Below the pieces are notes generated by a model. The model was not told the DNA's origin. It saw nothing but the letters and a program-made list of their open reading frames with translations, and did not search any database. Positions 60,580-64,000 of a stretch of 64,000 nucleotides of DNA are shown in pieces. Origin of the DNA: DATAGF01 sp963813355 (lineage in GTDB: Bacteria > Actinomycetota > Thermoleophilia > Miltoncostaeales > Miltoncostaeaceae); contig CAWEYS010000008.1 of the NCBI GenBank assembly GCA_963813355.1, positions 1 to 64,000 of the forward strand, given 5' to 3'. Within the stretch, counting starts at the first letter, position 1; each line of letters begins with the position of its first letter. The translations under genes and the position numbers were made by a program.

Positions 60580-62778
60580 TCACGCGTCCAGCAGCCGCGG
60601 GAGCGCGTCGAACCGCGCGAGCACGGCATCGCGGAGGAGGGAGTGCTCGGGCCGCTCGAGGCGGGGGTCGCGCGCGAGGGTCCGCCGCGCGATGTGGCGC
60701 GCCTCGGCGAGCTCGCGACGGTCGCGGCCGAGGCGGGCCACCCGCAGGTCGGTCGCCCCGGCCTGGCGCACCCCGAGGATGCTCCCCTCGCCGCGGATCT
60801 CGAGGTCGAGCTCGGCCAGGCGGAAGCCGTTGACCGTCTGGGTGAGCGCCTCCAGCCGGCGCGCGCCCTCCTCGGTCGCGGGCTCGCCGAACAGCAGGCA
60901 CAGCCCCTGGTCCGTGCCGCGCCCGACCCGGCCCCGCAGCTGGTGGAGCTGGGCCAGGCCGAAGCGGTCCGCGCCCTCCACGACGATCGTCGTCGCGTTC
61001 GGGACGTCGATGCCCACCTCGACGACGGTCGTCGCGACGAGGAGATCGGTGCGGCCCGACGCGAAGTCCTCCATCGCGGCGCGCTTCTCGTCACCGCGCT
61101 GGGCGCCGTGGGCGAGGCCCACCGTGAAGTCGGCGAACGGGCCGGCCCTCAGGCGCTCGGCCTCGCTGGTCGCGGCGCGCGCCTCGGCCGCCTCGCCCTC
61201 CTCGACCAGAGGGCATATGACATACGCTTGATGCCCAGAACGCAACTGGGCACGCACGAGCTCGTAGGCCTGCTCGCGGTCGGCCTCGCGCACCCAGCGC
61301 GTCTCGACCGGCGCCCGGCCAGGGGGGCGGGCCCGGATCGTCGAGACCGTGAGGTCGCCGTAGGCCGTCAGGGCGAGGGTGCGCGGGATCGGCGTGGCGG
61401 TCATGTAGAGGAGGTGGGCGGCGCCCCCCGGCCCGGCCGCCGCGGCCGCCCGCTCGGAGAGCGCCTGGCGCTGCTCGACGCCGAAGCGGTGCTGCTCGTC
61501 GACCACGGCGAGGCCCAGACGGTGGAAGGCGACGCCCTCGGACAGGAGCGCCTGCGTGCCGACGGCCACCGCAGCCGTGCCCGTGGAGAGCGCCATCAGC
61601 CGCCGCTCGCGCTCGGCGCGCGGGACGCGCCCGGTGAGCAGGAGCGGCGTCAGCCCCGCCGGGGCCAGCAGCCCGTCGAGGGTCCTCAGGTGCTGCTCGG
61701 CGAGGGTCTCCGTGGGTACCAGCAGGGCCGCCTGCGCCCCGGCCTCGACCGCCTGGCAGATGGCGAGGGCCGCGACGACGGTCTTGCCGGACCCGACCTC
61801 GCCCTGCAGCAGGCGCCGCATGGGGCGCGGGCGCGCGAGGTCGCGGCCGATCTCGCGGACCGCGCGCCGCTGCTCGCCGGTCAGGTCGAACGGCAGGGAC
61901 TCCAGGAGCGCGCCGGACGACTCCCCGGTCCCCCGCAGGGGCGGCGCCGCCCGCGTGCGCTCCTCGCGCCGGCGCACGGCCAGCAGCCCGAGCTGGAGCA
62001 CGATCAGCTCCTCCAGCACCAGGCGGCGGCGGCCGAGGCGCGCCTCGGGGCGCGAGCGCGGGAAGTGCGCCGCCACGAGCGCGTCGGCGGCGCCGGCGAT
62101 CCACAGGCGCTCGCGGATCCACGCCGGCAGGCGCTCCGGCGCCGCGCGCGCGAGGGGCCGCGCGAGGTCGACCAGCTCGCGGATGCGGCGGGGCGGGAGC
62201 TGCTCCGTGGCCGGGTAGACCGGCACCAGCCCCTGGGTGTGGACCCCCTCCGACGCCGGGCCCCCGAGCACCTCGTGCGAGCGCACGGCCATCTCGCGGC
62301 GCCCGTCCTCCGAGACGCGGCCGCGCAGCAGGAGCTCGTCGCCGGGGTGAAGGATCCGGGCCAGGTGCTGCTGGTTGAACCAGAGCGCGGCCATCCGCCC
62401 CGTGTCGTCGTGGACGCGCGCGCGCACGATGCGGAGGTTGCGCCGGCGCGTGCGCTGGACGGCGATCGCGTCGAGGCGGACGCGCACGGTCGCCTCCTCC
62501 CCCGCGACGAGGCCGGCCACGGGGCGGGCGCCCTCATCGAAGTCCTCGTAGCGCGCCGGCAGGTGCTCGAGGAGGTCGCCGACGGTGCGGATCCCGAGCG
62601 CCCGGGCGCGGTCCGCCGTGGTGCGCCCGACGCCCGGAAGGTCGGTCAGCCGCGCGATCCAGGCCTCGGGCCCCGGCCGTCGCGGCGGCGGCGGCGCGGG
62701 CCATCCGTCCGAGCGTCCGGACCCCAACGGCGGGAGCGGCGGGGACGCCGGATCCGTCGCGGTTGCGCGCGCGGCCAT
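60580..62778 (-). CDS. recG: ATP-dependent DNA helicase RecG
   Basis: 732 aa, fork-reversal helicase. An N-terminal HhH-like segment (LTDLPGVGRTTADRARALGIRTVGDLLEHLPARYED), wedge OB domain, Walker A GEVGSGKTVVAAL, VVDEQHRFGVEQR, TATPIPRT, and the C-terminal QLRGRVGRG. Leaderless: TATGCT (62790-62785) is 6 nt before ATG 62778. Confidence 0.96.
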   Translation of the reverse strand: MAARATATDPASPPLPPLGSGRSDGWPAPPPPRRPGPEAWIARLTDLPGVGRTTADRARALGIRTVGDLLEHLPARYEDFDEGARPVAGLVAGEEATVRVRLDAIAVQRTRRRNLRIVRARVHDDTGRMAALWFNQQHLARILHPGDELLLRGRVSEDGRREMAVRSHEVLGGPASEGVHTQGLVPVYPATEQLPPRRIRELVDLARPLARAAPERLPAWIRERLWIAGAADALVAAHFPRSRPEARLGRRRLVLEELIVLQLGLLAVRRREERTRAAPPLRGTGESSGALLESLPFDLTGEQRRAVREIGRDLARPRPMRRLLQGEVGSGKTVVAALAICQAVEAGAQAALLVPTETLAEQHLRTLDGLLAPAGLTPLLLTGRVPRAERERRLMALSTGTAAVAVGTQALLSEGVAFHRLGLAVVDEQHRFGVEQRQALSERAAAAAGPGGAAHLLYMTATPIPRTLALTAYGDLTVSTIRARPPGRAPVETRWVREADREQAYELVRAQLRSGHQAYVICPLVEEGEAAEARAATSEAERLRAGPFADFTVGLAHGAQRGDEKRAAMEDFASGRTDLLVATTVVEVGIDVPNATTIVVEGADRFGLAQLHQLRGRVGRGTDQGLCLLFGEPATEEGARRLEALTQTVNGFRLAELDLEIRGEGSILGVRQAGATDLRVARLGRDRRELAEARHIARRTLARDPRLERPEHSLLRDAVLARFDALPRLLDA

Positions 62779-62784
62779 CGAACG

Positions 62785-62792
62785 AGCATAAT
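62785..62792. promoter_or_regulatory. Interleaved -10 boxes of recG and rpmB
   Basis: CATAAT for the plus strand (62787-62792) and TATGCT for the minus strand (62790-62785) share four bases. A TTGCGC at 62763-62768 lies 18 bp before the plus box. Confidence 0.5.
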
Positions 62793-62858
62793 CCGGGGTC
62801 GCTCGGACGCCCCCCGGCGTCCCATCCGGCATCACGAGGCGAGGCGAGGTACGGCGAC

Positions 62859-63050
62859 ATGGCGAAGGTCTGCAGCGTCTGCGGCAGGGCCCCCGCGTTC
62901 GGGAACAACCGCAGCCACTCGATGCGCGCCACCCCGCGCCGCTTCAACGTGAACGTGCAGAAGGTGCGGATCCTGAAGGGATCGACGCCGGTGCGCGCCT
63001 ACGTGTGCACCCGCTGCCTCAAGTCCGGCAAGGTGGTCAAGGCGGTCTAG
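62859..63050 (+). CDS. rpmB: Ribosomal protein L28
   Basis: 63 aa. CSVCGR and CTRCLK form a zinc site; FGNNRSHSMRATPRRFNVNVQ is the L28 body. ATG 62859 preceded by GAGGCGAGG. Standalone; diverges from recG. Confidence 0.96.
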   Translation: MAKVCSVCGRAPAFGNNRSHSMRATPRRFNVNVQKVRILKGSTPVRAYVCTRCLKSGKVVKAV

Positions 63051-63068
63051 ACCGCTAGCGGGCGGTCT
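63042..63068. terminator. Repeated palindrome between convergent rpmB and 63055 genes
   Basis: GCGGTCTAGACCGC (63042-63055) is a perfect 14-bp palindrome containing the rpmB stop, and AGACCGC then pairs also with GCGGTCT (63062-63068). Two mutually exclusive stems are therefore possible. Likely a bidirectional terminator. Confidence 0.5.
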
Positions 63069-63753
63069 GGAACACGTTCACGGTCGCGGTGATCCTCGGG
63101 GTCGCCCGGGCCGAGAACGTCTTCCGGTGGTCGAACTGGACCTGCCAGAGCCCGACGTCGGGGTCCCGCACCGGGATCTGGTCGCGCCGCGCCGTCAGCA
63201 GGCCGCAGGGGTTGCTCGCCCGGCCCATCCTGACGTTCGCGCGCACGCGGCCGCCATAGCGGTAGTGGGCGTAGACGGCCCGGTCCGGCTCGAATCCCGA
63301 GAACGTGAAGGTCACGGTGTTCGAGGGCCTGGTCCGTTTGGGCGTGGCGCTGAAGGCCAGCGCGGCGGTCCGGATCCGCAACGGATTGCTCGACCCCAGG
63401 CCGGGGTCGGCGGCGACGATGTCCAGGGGGCGCGACCTGGGCACGCGGTCCCTGAGCAGGTCGAGGACGCTGAGCTGCGCGGCGAACGCGCCCGTCGCGT
63501 CGGCGAACGCGGTCTCCTGGCGGCCGCCCCGGGAGATGGACACCGGACCGTTCGGCGAGAACCCCGACCCGCTGATGTTGAGCGGCGGCGAGACGAGCGT
63601 CCCGCCCGGCTCCTGCGACGGGCGCAGGCAGACGGCGTCGGTGGCGATGACGGGCGCGGCGCTCGCGAGCGCGGGCGCCCCGGCCAGTGCCGCGGCCGCG
63701 GCGACGCCGAGCGCCCGGCGGCGCCGGCGCGTGGTCGGTCGGGCGGGGTCCAT
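63055..63753 (-). CDS. Secreted protein with beta-sandwich domain
   Basis: 232 aa. Signal peptide: RRRRRALGVAAAAALAGAPALASA. The mature part begins with a region reminiscent of IPT-type folds (LNISGSGFSPNGPVSISRGG) and a second strand-rich domain (VTFTFSGFEPDRAVYAHYRYGGRVRANVRMG) with a Cys. Such proteins are frequent in Thermoleophilia. ATG 63753 follows GAGGAGAGGA. Unknown function. Confidence 0.75.
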   Translation of the reverse strand: MDPARPTTRRRRRALGVAAAAALAGAPALASAAPVIATDAVCLRPSQEPGGTLVSPPLNISGSGFSPNGPVSISRGGRQETAFADATGAFAAQLSVLDLLRDRVPRSRPLDIVAADPGLGSSNPLRIRTAALAFSATPKRTRPSNTVTFTFSGFEPDRAVYAHYRYGGRVRANVRMGRASNPCGLLTARRDQIPVRDPDVGLWQVQFDHRKTFSARATPRITATVNVFQTAR

Positions 63754-63820
63754 GCGGGGTCCTCTCCTCGGGTCGCTCGGCGTCCACCCCACCCGGCAGG
63801 TTAGCCGGGCGGCCGCCGGG

Positions 63821-64000
63821 TCATCCCTCCTCGCGCACCAGGTTCGCCATCACGACCGCCGCGTCCGCCGCGTCGGCGCCGGCGTTGCCCACCGACCCGC
63901 CCGCCCGCGCCTCGGCCTGGCCGCGGTTCTCGGTGGTGAGCACGCCGAAGGCCACCGGCACGCCGGTCTCGAGCCCGACGGCCGAGAGGCCGCTCGCCGC
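63821..64000 (-). CDS. ribH: 6,7-dimethyl-8-ribityllumazine synthase, 3' end
   Basis: C-terminal 59 residues only; the gene continues beyond the window. VGLETGVPVAFGVLTTENRGQAEARAGG and GNAGADAADAAVVMANL match lumazine synthase, the penultimate riboflavin enzyme. One expects ribA/B or ribE nearby outside the window. Confidence 0.88.
   Translation of the reverse strand, partial: AASGLSAVGLETGVPVAFGVLTTENRGQAEARAGGSVGNAGADAADAAVVMANLVREEG

Overview
The window is 64 kb of very GC-rich, gene-dense bacterial DNA. The gene content is actinobacterial: a fused PafB-PafC WYL regulator, WS/DGAT wax-ester synthase, DUF202, futalosine-type MqnE, many GTG starts, and -10 boxes of the TAnnnT form placed directly in front of start codons (leaderless messages). 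A deep-branching actinobacterium such as class Thermoleophilia fits best. That placement is inferred from gene content and base composition; no rRNA is present to confirm it.

Layout. 1-6.7 kb is a selenocysteine island: the 3' part of selA, selB, a PYROXD2-type FAD oxidoreductase just behind selB, a gene-poor stretch of about 0.7 kb, a secreted protein and a tRNA-Sec (UCA) on the minus strand. 6.7-14.8 kb holds a SRPBCC protein with a decayed ABC ATPase, a small secreted protein, a luciferase-like monooxygenase, thioesterase/recQ, DUF202 plus a universal stress protein, a membrane Ser/Thr kinase and a cold-shock protein. 15-20.3 kb is a minus-strand run of a histidine kinase, trpF, trpB and trpA, with two response regulators divergent from it. 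20.5-24.8 kb is a tightly overlapping run: corA, a HIT hydrolase, a phosphohexomutase and an ABC ATPase/permease pair. 24.9-43.4 kb is mostly small metabolic and regulatory units in back-to-back pairs: mqnE, DUF1802/ferredoxin, an isocitrate-dehydrogenase-like enzyme, an aldo/keto reductase, WS/DGAT, NUDIX, MarR/cupin, UbiA, PafBC, dprA/comM and VOC/enolase.

43.4-60.4 kb is the conserved core-gene region, nearly all on the minus strand: rsmD, coaD, a coiled-coil protein, yceD, [inserted DrrAB-type exporter, TetR and nitrilase], rpmF, plsX, acpP, rnc, smc, ftsY, ffh, rpsP, khpA, rimM, trmD, rplS, rnhB. Genes there abut or overlap by a few bases, so they probably form long operons linking ribosome maturation, the signal recognition particle, chromosome structure and fatty-acid synthesis. 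60.5-64 kb holds recG, rpmB, a secreted protein and the end of ribH.

Three patterns cross the window. First, at least six reading frames need exactly one base removed to be restored, five of them at G or C runs of 3-4, which looks like sequence error rather than gene death. Second, several downstream genes begin only if a CTG is used as start within a CTGA overlap with the preceding stop. Third, at least ten genes have a TAnnnT box 5-8 nt before the start codon and no Shine-Dalgarno sequence. No CRISPR array, insertion sequence, prophage or rRNA was seen.
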